Positions 6,529 through 15,418 of a stretch of 64,000 bases of DNA are shown one piece after another. The stretch spans positions 1-64,000 of the forward strand of contig CAJTLF010000012.1 of assembly GCA_910577555.1 (NCBI GenBank), in the 5' to 3' direction. A program made the position numbers and the translations under genes. The DNA comes from an uncultured Christensenella sp. (lineage in GTDB: Bacteria > Bacillota > Clostridia > Christensenellales > Borkfalkiaceae). Each line of letters opens with the position of its first letter. Within the stretch, counting starts at the first letter, position 1. The notes under the pieces were generated by a model. The model was not told the DNA's origin, did no database searches, and worked only from the letters and a program-made list of their open reading frames with translations.

Positions 6529-8267
6529 GCATATTCGCATTTGCGGCAAGGCGGACGGGCAGGGCGGAAGCCCAAAGCGCACCGATAAAAAAAGTAGTGC
6601 TTGCGGGCAACCCCAACGCGGGCAAAACCACTCTTTTCAACGCGCTCACGGGCAGTAATCTGCGCACGGGCAACTTCCACGGCGTAACCACTTCGCCCGC
6701 AAGCCGCAGGCGCGGCAATATACTTTTCGTCGACGTGCCTGGGGCTTACGCTTTCAAAACTTATTCGATGGAAGAAAAGTCTGCAATCGACGAAATCAAG
6801 TCGTGCGATTTGGTAATAAACGTGGTGGACGCGCTCACTCTGGAAAACAGCTTGAACCTTACCCGTCAGATAATTTCAACGGGCGCAAAGACGGTAGTCT
6901 ACCTTACCAAGCTCGACGCGTTAAAGCGGCGGGGCGGTTGGGTAAACGCAGAAAAGCTTTCCGCTTTTCTGGGCGTTCCCGTGCTCGATTGTCCGCCGAA
7001 ATCGCTCAAAAAAATGCTCAAAAACGGTGAAAACCTGCAATTTTTCGGTGAAAAGGCGTCGATTTTCGGTGAAAACTGTGTGAAATCTTTCACACAGTTT
7101 TCACTTAACGACGCTTATTCGAGCGGAACGGTAAAGGTTTCAAAGACGGATAGGCTCTTTTACAACCGATATTTCGCGCTCTTTGCGTTTGTAATTTCCA
7201 TAATTTCAATGTTCTTTTTAGCTTTTCATCCGCTCATGCCGGGGGCTTATTTAAAGGGCTTGACGGAAAATTTAATCTCTTTATTTTCCGATTTTTTAAC
7301 GGCGAAAATGCAGAACGAAGCTGTAATTTCGCTGTTGGAAGAAGGTATTCTGGGCGGCGCGGGCAGCGTTATTGCGTTCGTTCCGCAAATCTTTATACTG
7401 TATTTATTTCTTACATTGCTCGATGAAAGCGGCGTAACTTCCGCGCTCGCGTTCGCAACGGACGGGCTTTTCGAAAAGGCTAATTTGTCGGGCAGAGCGG
7501 CGTTTTCTCTCGTTTCGGGCTTCGGTTGCACCGCCGCGGCAATACTCACAACCCGCGGATATTCCACGCCGAACGCGCAGAAAAGAACGGTTGCAATACT
7601 GCCTTTCGTGCCTTGCGGGGCAAAATTACCCGTATTTTTGACCTTTTTATCCCCGCTGTTCAAAAATCCGTTCCCCGCGATAACCTGCTTTTACTTTGCA
7701 GGGATTGCCGCGTCTTTACTCGTTTCCATGGCTGTAAAGGGGGGTAAGGAAGGGCTTTTGAGCGAAGTCGCGCCCATAACCCTGCCCAAATTCAAAACGG
7801 TTTTAATTAAGTTGTGTTTTTACGTAAAAGGGTTTATAATTAAAGTAGCGGGAATAGTTACGCTTTTTTGCGTATTTTCCTGGGTTTTGGCGCACTATTC
7901 GTTTACTTTCCGCTACGTTGCAGTGGAAGAAAGTATGCTTGCGGGCTTATCCAAAGTAATTCTGCCGCTGTTTTATCCTATGGGCGTTACCGACTGGCGC
8001 GTGGCTTACGCGGTACTTTGCGGCTTTGCGGCAAAGGAAAACGTGGCGGCAACCCTTGCAATGCTTTTACCTGCGGGCGTCGGGTTAAACCTTTCCGCAA
8101 CCCTTGCAATTTGCACCTTTATGCTGTTCTGTCCCGCTTGTATTTCGGCTTTTTCCGCGTCTGTAAAGGAAACGGGGCTTAAATTTACGCTGAAATGCGT
8201 CGTTTTACAGCTTATTTTAGCCTTTTTGGGCGCGTATTTAGTGCGGCTGATAACTGTGTTTATATGA
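6525..8267 (+). CDS. feoB: FeoB ferrous iron transporter, short form
   Basis: FeoB imports Fe(II) across the cytoplasmic membrane. The N-terminal G domain has G1 GNPNAGKTT (28-36), G3 DVPG (70-73) and a G4 motif TKLD (128-131) where FeoB proteins usually have an Asn-first motif. Two Gate-type membrane blocks follow, including GSVIAFVPQIFILYLF, GFGCTAAAILTTRG, FVPCGAKLPVF and GFAAKENVAATLA. At 580 residues it is shorter than the usual 650-770, with a reduced helical linker after the G domain. The C-terminal cytoplasmic FeoC-like extension is absent. Confidence 0.93.
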   Translation: MSIFAFAARRTGRAEAQSAPIKKVVLAGNPNAGKTTLFNALTGSNLRTGNFHGVTTSPASRRRGNILFVDVPGAYAFKTYSMEEKSAIDEIKSCDLVINVVDALTLENSLNLTRQIISTGAKTVVYLTKLDALKRRGGWVNAEKLSAFLGVPVLDCPPKSLKKMLKNGENLQFFGEKASIFGENCVKSFTQFSLNDAYSSGTVKVSKTDRLFYNRYFALFAFVISIISMFFLAFHPLMPGAYLKGLTENLISLFSDFLTAKMQNEAVISLLEEGILGGAGSVIAFVPQIFILYLFLTLLDESGVTSALAFATDGLFEKANLSGRAAFSLVSGFGCTAAAILTTRGYSTPNAQKRTVAILPFVPCGAKLPVFLTFLSPLFKNPFPAITCFYFAGIAASLLVSMAVKGGKEGLLSEVAPITLPKFKTVLIKLCFYVKGFIIKVAGIVTLFCVFSWVLAHYSFTFRYVAVEESMLAGLSKVILPLFYPMGVTDWRVAYAVLCGFAAKENVAATLAMLLPAGVGLNLSATLAICTFMLFCPACISAFSASVKETGLKFTLKCVVLQLILAFLGAYLVRLITVFI

Positions 8268-9088
8268 AAACTTTTACCGTTGAAAACGATTGCGATTTAA
8301 AAACATTTACCGACTGCGTCTTTCCGCAGGGGGCGTTCTGTCTTGCCGCGCTCTTGCGCGCCCGCGACGTCAAAGTGAACGGCGTGCGGGTCGGAAAGGG
8401 CGGTTTTGCCCTGAAAACGGGCGATATCGTGGCGTATTACACCAATTTCAAGCAGGAGAGCTCGCCCAGCCATACGGTGATTTATCAGGACGAAAACGCG
8501 CTTATAGCAGATAAATTTTCGGGCGTTTCGGTAGAAGGGCTTACCTGCGAACTGCGCGAAAAGGGGGATTACAGACCTTGCCACCGCCTTGACAGGAATA
8601 CGCAGGGCTTGTTGGCGTTTGCAAAAAACGACGGCGCGGAACGGGAAATTCTTTCGGCGTTTAAAGAGCGGCGGGTGGAAAAGGAGTATATCGCCCTTTG
8701 CAAAAACAATTTTAAAGAAAAAAGCGCGGTTTTAACCGCTTTTCTTGTGAAAGACGATAAAAAATCGCTTGTAAAGGTATTTGCAAAGCCCGTTGCGGGC
8801 GGGGTGAAGATAGTCACCGAATACGAAGTTTTGCGCGTTTCGGGGGATATTGCGCTGGTGCGAGTAAAGCTGCATACGGGCAAAACTCACCAGATAAGGG
8901 CGCATACGGCGTTTATCGGCTGTCCCGTTTTGGGCGACGAAAAGTACGGCGACAACGCCTTAAACGCCAAATATAACGCAAAAAGACAGCGGTTGATAAG
9001 CAAATCGTTGAAATTCGAGTTTACGGGCGGGCTTGCGTATTTAAACGGAAAAGAGTTTAAAAGCAATTTTGATTTTGACGAAATTTAA
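8264..9088 (+). CDS. RluA-family 23S/tRNA pseudouridine synthase
   Basis: This enzyme isomerises uridine to pseudouridine in rRNA or tRNA. The catalytic motif is HRLDRNTQGLLAF, in which the Asp of HRLD is the nucleophile, and THQIRAH and PVLGDEKYG follow as in the RluA/RluC/RluD group. The N-terminus carries a weak S4-like RNA-binding segment (VKVNGVRV). The frame is open upstream to 8195, but the ATG at 8264 is chosen because it overlaps the feoB stop codon (ATGA) and leaves 274 residues, the normal size. The exact target uridine cannot be told from sequence. Confidence 0.92.
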   Translation: MKTFTVENDCDLKTFTDCVFPQGAFCLAALLRARDVKVNGVRVGKGGFALKTGDIVAYYTNFKQESSPSHTVIYQDENALIADKFSGVSVEGLTCELREKGDYRPCHRLDRNTQGLLAFAKNDGAEREILSAFKERRVEKEYIALCKNNFKEKSAVLTAFLVKDDKKSLVKVFAKPVAGGVKIVTEYEVLRVSGDIALVRVKLHTGKTHQIRAHTAFIGCPVLGDEKYGDNALNAKYNAKRQRLISKSLKFEFTGGLAYLNGKEFKSNFDFDEI

Positions 9089-9092
9089 TTTA

Positions 9093-9121
9093 AACGGGGC
9101 GGCTTAAAAAGCCGCCCCGTT
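9093..9121. terminator. Bidirectional terminator between rluA-type gene and methyltransferase
   Basis: A perfect 13-bp stem (AACGGGGCGGCTT and complement) closes on AAA in the gap between two convergent genes. Confidence 0.85.
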
Positions 9122-9124
9122 ACC

Positions 9125-10906
9125 TTATATTCCTTTTTTCCGTTCTGCCGCGCCCAGTCTTTCCGCGGCTATTTCGAAGTATTCCTTGTTTAGCTCTATA
9201 CCTATAAATTTCCTGCCCGTGTTCAGGCACGCCGCACCCGTCGTTCCGCTGCCCGCGAACGGGTCTATGACGACGTCGCCTTCGTTCGTGTGAATTTCTA
9301 TTATTTCGCGCATAAGCTGCAGGCTCTTTTGGGTGGGGTGGGCGGTTCTTTCCTTGCCCGAAACGGTACTCGTTTCAAACGTACTTCTAAGGTAAGGCTT
9401 ATCGCCCTTGTTAAAGGTCCATTTCGCGCCCTTTTTTACACCCCATACGGCAAATTCCATATCCTGAACGTATCGCCTTTCGATATTTCTCGGCATCGGG
9501 TTTGACTTTTTCCAGACTATTACGTCCTTTACTTCGAGATTGCTCTCTTCCATAACCTTTATAATGAAGCTTATAAAGCGGTAGGAGCAGAAAATAATCA
9601 TCGAGCCGTTTTTGTCCAGAATTTTTTCGTACTTGGGAATCCACGAAAAAATGTCCGCATTTTTATCCCATTCGCCGAAATCTACGCCCTTTCTGGGGCA
9701 TTTCAGCGTGTTGAAGTTGTTTTCACGCGAAATATTGTACGGCGGGTCGCATATTACGTGGTTTACTTTCACGCCGCTTTTTATCAGCTCGTCGATTACC
9801 GTATAGGCGTTTGCGTGATACAGCTCGTAGCTTTCCGTTTTAATAACCGCGCTTACGAGTTCGTTTATAATCTGGTCGCCTATCGCCTTTGAAAGTAGCG
9901 GCGGCACGGCGTTGCCTATCTGTCGGCAAACGGCTATTTTAGAGCCGCAGAAGTGGAAATCGTCGTTAAAGCTCTGCAAACGCGCCGCTTCGCGCGGGGT
10001 TATCGCGCGGTTTAAATAGGGGTGGGAGTTCTTTCCGTTAGACGGAGTGTCGAAACGGGTGTCTACGGTAGGGCTTACCGCGTCCCATTCCAGCCGCGAC
10101 CAGGTGGTGGAAAATTTCTGTTTCCCGTGCAGGCTTTTAGGCAGATATTCCTTGCCCTTTTCCGCGGGAATCATTTTAAGCTTGGCAATAGCGGCGGGGG
10201 AATGGTTGCTCGCCTTATGAAATTGCAGGCATTTGCCGCGCATTGCGCTCTGGTATTCGCTCTGCGGCGGGTTGAGATAATCCGAAATTACTTCGCCTTC
10301 GCCGCTTTCGAGATATGAAAGGTCTGAAATGGCGTCCCTTACCGTTACGGCAATATCCGACGGGTTGGGGAAATTGATGAATTTTTGCTTAGACGCAATA
10401 AAAAAGGCGCGTTCGCGGCTTTGCGGCACGCCGTAGTTCTTTGCGTTGAGCACGCCGTAATTTACTATGTAACCGAGATTTTCGATTTCCCTTAAAATTT
10501 CGTCGCGGAAGTAATGGTTGGTTGAGTTTAGTATGTTTTTGACGTTCTCTATTATGAAAAGCTCGGGACTGAGTTCCCTTACTATGCTAAGGTATTCCCT
10601 GAAAAGGAAGTTGCGCGGGTCGTTAAGTCCCCTGTTTTTGCCCTTTAAGCTGAAGCCCTGGCAGGGCGGCCCGCCTATAATCATATTCACGCCCTTTTCG
10701 CGGGCAAGCTCTATTATCTTTCGTTTTACTTCTTCGTCGAGAATGTTTCCGCAAACGACCGTCGCCGAAGGAAAGTTGTGCGCAAACGTTTTTACGGCGG
10801 ATTGGTCGAAATCGAGTCCGACTGCCGTTTCAAATCCGTCCGCGAGATGAAGTCCGGCGGAAAACCCGCCCGCCCCGCAAAATAAATCGAGTATTTTAAA
10901 TTCCAT
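9125..10906 (-). CDS. Fused DNA methyltransferase: C5-cytosine domain plus N6-adenine/N4-cytosine domain
   Basis: Residues 1 to about 350 form a complete C5-cytosine methyltransferase: motif I DLFCGAGGFSAG (7-18), motif IV GGPPCQGFS with catalytic C82, ENV (120-122), QSRERAFF (162-169) and GNAVP (331-335). Residues from about 360 to 593 form a beta-class amino-methyltransferase: DPPY at 387-390, HPTQKS at 523-528 and the AdoMet site DPFAGSGTTG at 548-557. DPPY favours N6-adenine. The protein thus carries two different chemistries, which suits an asymmetric target with C methylated on one strand and A on the other. It faces away from the HNH nuclease gene at 11031 across a 124-bp gap, so the two form a restriction-modification pair. 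Confidence 0.92.
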   Translation of the reverse strand: MEFKILDLFCGAGGFSAGLHLADGFETAVGLDFDQSAVKTFAHNFPSATVVCGNILDEEVKRKIIELAREKGVNMIIGGPPCQGFSLKGKNRGLNDPRNFLFREYLSIVRELSPELFIIENVKNILNSTNHYFRDEILREIENLGYIVNYGVLNAKNYGVPQSRERAFFIASKQKFINFPNPSDIAVTVRDAISDLSYLESGEGEVISDYLNPPQSEYQSAMRGKCLQFHKASNHSPAAIAKLKMIPAEKGKEYLPKSLHGKQKFSTTWSRLEWDAVSPTVDTRFDTPSNGKNSHPYLNRAITPREAARLQSFNDDFHFCGSKIAVCRQIGNAVPPLLSKAIGDQIINELVSAVIKTESYELYHANAYTVIDELIKSGVKVNHVICDPPYNISRENNFNTLKCPRKGVDFGEWDKNADIFSWIPKYEKILDKNGSMIIFCSYRFISFIIKVMEESNLEVKDVIVWKKSNPMPRNIERRYVQDMEFAVWGVKKGAKWTFNKGDKPYLRSTFETSTVSGKERTAHPTQKSLQLMREIIEIHTNEGDVVIDPFAGSGTTGAACLNTGRKFIGIELNKEYFEIAAERLGAAERKKGI

Positions 10907-10969
10907 CTCACGAAACTCCGTATTGAGGTAAAATATTTTAATCCCTCAAAAATATTTTATCATACGGTG

Positions 10970-10998
10970 TTGAAAAATACAAGTTTTTTTGATATAAT
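10970..10998 (+). promoter_or_regulatory. Promoter of the HNH nuclease gene
   Basis: TTGAAA (10970-10975), 17 bases, TATAAT (10993-10998). The intergenic region also holds two copies of AAAATATTTTA (about 10930 and 10949) that could overlap the opposing methyltransferase promoter. No separate controller gene is present. Confidence 0.75.
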
Positions 10999-11030
10999 AT
11001 CGTTAAAAATAGGGACAAGGGGGAACGCGT

Positions 11031-12248
11031 ATGAAGGTAAGCGCATTTTTGGAAGAACGGACCCAACCTTTATTGCTGGGCGCGTTTTACGGAAGATACG
11101 TTTTTTCCAAAGACGGGAAGAAAATTTATACCGAAGTAAGTTATAAATCTTCCAAGTTCGTACCCGATACCGCCAAGCTGTTGCAATCGCGCGACCTGCT
11201 TTTGGAAAAGCTGAACGCAGTCTGTGCGCGGCAACCTTTCTTTAAGGACTGCACCAACAAAGAGTCGGAAAGCCCTAAAATAGTGCTGCGGTTTATACTC
11301 GAAAACGATTTGAATTTATCGCAAAACAGCTTTTACAACAAGCTGTACGTAAAATTGATGAGCGAAGATTTTATATACGACGAAGGGCTTACGGAGAGCA
11401 AAAAACAGTTCATACGCGGCTTTGCCGAGTCGCGCGGGAGTATAGATACCAACAGACCGCTGCTTGCGCTCGATTATTTTTATAATTCCGTTAACGAAGT
11501 AAAGCGGGCGAGAGTTCTATACGACTATCTGAACGTACCGTTCAGCGTGCTTAATTTCAATTCGCGCGAGTTGCAGAGCGAGTACATAGCGGGCAAAAAG
11601 CGCAACACTCAGTTGAGATTCAATCTTTTCTGGTATTTAAGCAATATCGGGCTTTTAAACGATTACAAGGCGGAGATTGTAAGGAAAGTTTATACGGACA
11701 AAAACGTGAAGTATTTGCGCACGGAAAACGGGGTGCATTATTTCAGTTGTCCCGAAATTACGCCGAACAGGAAAGATACTTTCGATTTTCGCCTGAGATA
11801 TTACTACAACAACGTTTTCGGCAAGGAGCTGTCTGCGTTTGAAATCGGGGAACTCAGAAAAGAGCTTAAATTCGACGGCGAACCGCGCGATTTCAAGAGA
11901 AATCTCGGGCTGATTGAAATGATACGGCTGTACGCGCCCGACGAGTGCGCGGCGTGCGGAACTACCAAAACGTACACGCACAAGAACACGGGCAGGCAGT
12001 ATTTCGAGCATCATCACGTTATTTCGCTGGGAAAAAATTACGAGCTTGACGACGAGAACAATATAGTCAAGCTTTGCCCAACCTGTCACCGGACGGTGAA
12101 AAAGGGGTCTGCGCCCGAGAACGAGCAGAAGGAAGTAATTGCGAAAATTCTTAAAAACCGTGCCAACGTTTACGCGTTCGCAAGTCAGATTTTCGATACG
12201 GACGACTTTGACGTGATAACCGATAAAATATGGCGGGCGTTGAAATAA
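11031..12248 (+). CDS. HNH-type restriction endonuclease (predicted)
   Basis: This 405-residue protein ends in an HNH/beta-beta-alpha-metal nuclease domain. A zinc knuckle (CAAC, later CPTC) frames HHH at about residues 324-326, the Asn-containing DENNIVKL stretch and the final His of CPTCHR. The first 300 residues have no motif I recognise and would hold the DNA-recognition part. The purine-rich AGGGGGAA precedes the ATG. Because it is divergent from a dual-chemistry DNA methyltransferase, I read it as the nuclease of a Type II, probably Type IIS, system, like HphI or Eco31I, which also use HNH nucleases. The target site is not predictable here. Confidence 0.8.
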   Translation: MKVSAFLEERTQPLLLGAFYGRYVFSKDGKKIYTEVSYKSSKFVPDTAKLLQSRDLLLEKLNAVCARQPFFKDCTNKESESPKIVLRFILENDLNLSQNSFYNKLYVKLMSEDFIYDEGLTESKKQFIRGFAESRGSIDTNRPLLALDYFYNSVNEVKRARVLYDYLNVPFSVLNFNSRELQSEYIAGKKRNTQLRFNLFWYLSNIGLLNDYKAEIVRKVYTDKNVKYLRTENGVHYFSCPEITPNRKDTFDFRLRYYYNNVFGKELSAFEIGELRKELKFDGEPRDFKRNLGLIEMIRLYAPDECAACGTTKTYTHKNTGRQYFEHHHVISLGKNYELDDENNIVKLCPTCHRTVKKGSAPENEQKEVIAKILKNRANVYAFASQIFDTDDFDVITDKIWRALK

Positions 12249-12261
12249 TAGTATTTAAAGA

Positions 12262-12297
12262 CCACCGCGGAAGAATTTTCAAATTCTTCCGCGGTGG
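12262..12297. terminator. Terminator of the HNH nuclease gene
   Basis: A perfect 17-bp stem (CCACCGCGGAAGAATTT and complement) with a two-base loop, followed by GTTTGGTTTT. Confidence 0.85.
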
Positions 12298-12322
12298 GTT
12301 TGGTTTTACGGTTTGGGCGGGT

Positions 12323-12357
12323 GGATTGCTTCGTCGCTACGCTTCTCGCAATGACGG
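12323..12357 (+). repeat. Dispersed 35-bp family A repeat
   Basis: It starts GGATTGCTTCGTCGC and ends CTCGCAATGACGG. The outer ATTGC and GCAAT can pair. Confidence 0.85.
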
Positions 12358-12387
12358 GAGAGAACGCTCGGAACGACAAAAGAAAGT

Positions 12388-12414
12388 GTCATTTCGAGCA
12401 TGCCGAGAAATCTC
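12388..12414 (+). repeat. Second repeat type (GTCATTTCGAGC...GAGAAATCTC)
   Basis: This 27-bp element resembles the family A repeat in layout but has different ends (GTCATTTCGAG and CGAGAAATCTC). It is the only copy seen in the window. Confidence 0.5.
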
Positions 12415-12429
12415 TTCGTATAGTTTTAT

Positions 12430-13803
12430 TTATCTCTTATCTATGGGGACATATTCGCGGCGGTCCTGAACGCATGCGTAGGCGGGGCGGATAATCTTTC
12501 CACCGCATAAAAGCTCTTCTATGCGGTGCGCCGACCAGCCCGCTATTCTCGCTATTGCAAAGAGCGGCGTATACAGTGCGGCGGGGAGCTTTAACGTGGA
12601 GTACACGAAGCCTGAATAAAAGTCTACGTTGGGGGTTAGCGGCTTGTGCAAATTCTTTTTGGCGTTGGTAATTTCGGACGCCGCGGTTGCAACCGTTTCG
12701 TAGAGCGCGAACTCTTCTTCAAGCCCCTTGGCTTTTGCAAGCTTTTCCGCGTAAATTTTCAGAACCTCCGCGCGCGGGTCGGAAAGGGTGTAAACCGCGT
12801 GCCCCACTCCGTACACGAGCCCCGTCTTATCGAACGCTTTTTTATCGATAATCTTTTCAACGTAGTCGTAAACGGCGTCGCGCGAACCCGTCTTTACGTT
12901 CTGCTTGATATTTTCGAGCATCTGCATAACCTTCACGTTCGCGCCGCCGTGCTTGGGTCCTTTTAGGGAGCCGAGCGACGCCGCCGTGGAAGAGTAGGTG
13001 TCCGTTCCCGTGGAGGTTGCAAGGTGTGTGGTGAAGGTGGACGCGTTACCGCCGCCGTGGTCGGCGTGCAGGGTAAGGCATACGTCTAAAACCTTTGCTT
13101 CCAAATCGGTAAACGAGTTGTCCTTTCTCAGAACGTGCAGAATATTCTGCGCGGTGGAGTATTCCGCCACGGGTTTATGTATTACCAGCGAGCCGTCGTC
13201 CGTGTCGTAATAGCGGTAGGCGCGGTAGGAGTACGCCGCGAGCATTGGCAACTGCGCAATCAGTCCGAGGCATTGCCGCAATACGTTGGATATGGACGTA
13301 TTGTCCGGGTCGGGGTCGTAGCCGTAAAGGCTGAGAACGCACCGCGCGAGCATATTCATTGCGTCTTTTGACGGCTGTTTCATTATTACGTCGCGCACGA
13401 AATTGCGGGGCAGGGAGCGGAAGTCGGAAAGTATTGCGCAAAAGCTTTCAAGCTCGCTTGCCGCGGGCAGTTTTCCGAATAGCAGAAGATAAGCCGTTTC
13501 TTCAAAGCCGAACCTGTTCTCTTCAACCGCGTTTTTTACCAAGTCCTTTACGTTATAGCCGCGGTAGTGCAGTTCGCCCTTTACGGGGACGCGCTTGCCG
13601 TCCCGTTCGTCCCACGCGGTTACTTCGGATATTTCCGTAAGCCCGCACAGCACGCCCTTGCCGTCTGCGTCGCGCAAGCCGCGCTTGACGTCGTACCGTT
13701 CGTACGCCGACGGTACGATATTGTCGTTTTGCGATGCCAAGGTTGCAAGGCTGGTTATTTCGTGCGAGTGTTTTACGATTAAATCTGCGTCTTTAAAATT
13801 CAA
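12430..13803 (-). CDS. Citrate synthase
   Basis: It condenses acetyl-CoA and oxaloacetate to citrate. The 457-residue protein has the family's two landmark blocks, ELHYRGYNVKDLV near residue 85 and HADHGGGNASTFTTHL with the catalytic His, followed by the CoA-binding GSLKGPKHGGAN and, later, the active-site His/Asp region in YGVGHAVYTLSDPRA. It resembles the clostridial type I form. No aconitase or isocitrate dehydrogenase gene is adjacent, so it probably feeds glutamate synthesis rather than a full cycle; that is inference. The 3' end lies directly beside the repeats at 12.3-12.4 kb. Confidence 0.95.
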   Translation of the reverse strand: MNFKDADLIVKHSHEITSLATLASQNDNIVPSAYERYDVKRGLRDADGKGVLCGLTEISEVTAWDERDGKRVPVKGELHYRGYNVKDLVKNAVEENRFGFEETAYLLLFGKLPAASELESFCAILSDFRSLPRNFVRDVIMKQPSKDAMNMLARCVLSLYGYDPDPDNTSISNVLRQCLGLIAQLPMLAAYSYRAYRYYDTDDGSLVIHKPVAEYSTAQNILHVLRKDNSFTDLEAKVLDVCLTLHADHGGGNASTFTTHLATSTGTDTYSSTAASLGSLKGPKHGGANVKVMQMLENIKQNVKTGSRDAVYDYVEKIIDKKAFDKTGLVYGVGHAVYTLSDPRAEVLKIYAEKLAKAKGLEEEFALYETVATAASEITNAKKNLHKPLTPNVDFYSGFVYSTLKLPAALYTPLFAIARIAGWSAHRIEELLCGGKIIRPAYACVQDRREYVPIDKR

Positions 13804-13946
13804 TATGCGCTCCTTTAAGTTGGGTTTGCCGTATCAGTTTTGGGGCGGCGGGGGAGTGGTTTATTGTTAATTTTAACATAAAAAGGCGGAAAAGTCAATG
13901 ACGGGTCTGTGAAAAGCCCGTAAAACGGCGGTGCGGCGGACGGGGC

Positions 13947-13975
13947 TTGACTTTATTAAAAAAAGCAAGTAAAAT
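13947..13975 (+). promoter_or_regulatory. Promoter of the partner-switch sigma operon
   Basis: TTGACT (13947-13952), 17 bases, TAAAAT (13970-13975). Just downstream is an inverted repeat TTATAAC-12-GTTATAA (13978-13984, 13997-14003), a possible operator or hairpin. A SigB-like second promoter in the same area cannot be excluded. Confidence 0.7.
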
Positions 13976-14040
13976 GGTTATAACGACCCGCAAGGGGTTA
14001 TAAGTAAGTATATCCTATATATATAAAGGAACGGAAAAAT

Positions 14041-14346
14041 ATGCAACAGGTTAAACTTTTATCTGCGGACGAAAGACTGATATTTTCGCTTTCGGGCGAG
14101 ATTGACGCCGCAACGAGCGAAGATTTTTACGCGCAGGTTTGCGCCGCGTACGAGCATGATAAAAAAGACGTAACTTTCGACTGCGCCGCGCTGACTTTTA
14201 TAGACAGCACCACGCTGGGAACTTTCGTTAAAATTCTGAAAAAATTGAAGTCCGACGGGCACGAAATGGTTTTGGACAAGGTTCGCCCCAACGTGAAAAA
14301 GCTGTTCGAGATTTGCTCGCTGAACACCATTATGGAGATACGCTGA
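14041..14346 (+). CDS. STAS-domain anti-sigma factor antagonist (RsbV/SpoIIAA type)
   Basis: This 101-residue single STAS domain carries the conserved TFIDSTTLGTF loop, in which a Ser or Thr is phosphorylated by the partner kinase. When unphosphorylated it frees the sigma factor by binding the anti-sigma factor. Its stop codon overlaps the start of the next gene (TGATG), and the four genes to 15783 are tightly coupled. RBS AAAGGAA precedes the ATG. Confidence 0.92.
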   Translation: MQQVKLLSADERLIFSLSGEIDAATSEDFYAQVCAAYEHDKKDVTFDCAALTFIDSTTLGTFVKILKKLKSDGHEMVLDKVRPNVKKLFEICSLNTIMEIR

Positions 14347-14690
14347 TGAAAGAGTTCGAAGTAAGGTTTCACCTTTGCGACAGCGAATATATGACTGCGT
14401 TGCGGCTGGTCTGCGGCGCGGTGGGCAGCGCGCACGGGCTGGATTTGGACGCGTTGGAAGATTTTAAGGTGTGCGTTACCGAAAGCGCGATAATTTTAAA
14501 AAATTGCGGGTTCGATTCCGTTCGCGCGACGTTCGGCGGCGACGGCACCTGCGCCGTGATAGAAGGCGAGGGCGGCAACCCCGCAGAAGGGGAGAACGAG
14601 CTTTCGCTCGCGCTCATTTCCGCACTGGTGGACAGTTGCGAAATAGAAAGGCGGGGCGAGATTATTACCAAAGTGAAGATAAAGGTATGA
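14346..14690 (+). CDS. Anti-sigma factor kinase-like protein, divergent HATPase (RsbW position)
   Basis: The 114-residue product sits where rsbW/spoIIAB would be, between the STAS protein and the sigma factor. Its first half fits an RsbW N-terminus (a LRLVCGAVGSAHGLDLDALEDFKVCVTESA stretch split over residues 17-46), but the N-box Asn (EAxxNA) and the glycine-rich ATP lid are not recognisable. It may bind sigma without kinase activity, or use a strongly altered ATP site. The start at 14346 is chosen because it overlaps the upstream stop; the frame extends further left only inside the STAS gene. Confidence 0.7.
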   Translation: MKEFEVRFHLCDSEYMTALRLVCGAVGSAHGLDLDALEDFKVCVTESAIILKNCGFDSVRATFGGDGTCAVIEGEGGNPAEGENELSLALISALVDSCEIERRGEIITKVKIKV

Positions 14691-15418
14691 TGGAACAGCA
14701 GGAGATTGACGCGCTGTTCCGCGAATACCGCAGAACGGGCGACGCCGAAATACGCAATAAGCTCGTGGAGCAATATTTTTACATAGCCGAAATACTCGCG
14801 AAAAAATTTGCGGGGCGCGGAGTGGAATACGACGACCTGTTGCAGGTTGCGTCCGAAGCGTTGATTGCGGGGGTGGATAAGTTCGACCCCGATTTGGGCA
14901 ACAGGTTTACCACTTACGTAACTCCGACTATGACGGGAATGATAAAAAATTATTTCCGCGATTACTCGCGCTCGGTGAGAGTGCCGCGGCGGGTGTATTC
15001 GGTTGCGGCGAAAATAAGGGAATTTACGAGCGAATATTTTAAGGAGCATGGCACGAAGCCTACCGTAAGACAGCTTGCGGAAAAGCTGGGCTGTTCGGAA
15101 GAGCTGATAATAGAAGCGTTGGAGTGCCGCGCGCCCGTAAGCTTAGACGCGAGAGTTCAGGGCGACGACGGTGAGACGGACGCGCCCTTGCACGAAGTAC
15201 TTGCCGACCCGCAGAACGTGTTTGAAGATTTTGACGACAGGGAGTCCTTGCGGGCGGAGATTGAGAAGCTGAATCCTACCGAAAAAAAGGTGGTGACTCT
15301 CAGATTCGTCGAAGGCAAGTCGCAGACGGACGTGGGAAAAATTTTGGGAGTGAGCCAGATGTTCGTGTCGCGGGCGGAGCGCAAAATCGTTGAAAAATTA
15401 AGGGAAGCGTTATCGTAA
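14687..15418 (+). CDS. SigB/SigF-family RNA polymerase sigma factor
   Basis: About 243 residues with regions 2, 3 and 4 of a group 3 sigma-70 factor: YDDLLQVASEALIAGVDKF (region 2), SVRVPRRVY, TKPTVRQLAEKLGCSEE (region 3), and a final HTH QTDVGKILGVSQMFVSRAERK (region 4). VPRR and the SQMFVSR signature are closer to SigB than to sporulation SigF, but assignment by eye is not firm. Start codons at 14687 and 14690 overlap the previous stop (ATGATG). It is followed by a second anti-sigma gene with a one-base overlap. Confidence 0.93.
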   Translation: MMEQQEIDALFREYRRTGDAEIRNKLVEQYFYIAEILAKKFAGRGVEYDDLLQVASEALIAGVDKFDPDLGNRFTTYVTPTMTGMIKNYFRDYSRSVRVPRRVYSVAAKIREFTSEYFKEHGTKPTVRQLAEKLGCSEELIIEALECRAPVSLDARVQGDDGETDAPLHEVLADPQNVFEDFDDRESLRAEIEKLNPTEKKVVTLRFVEGKSQTDVGKILGVSQMFVSRAERKIVEKLREALS

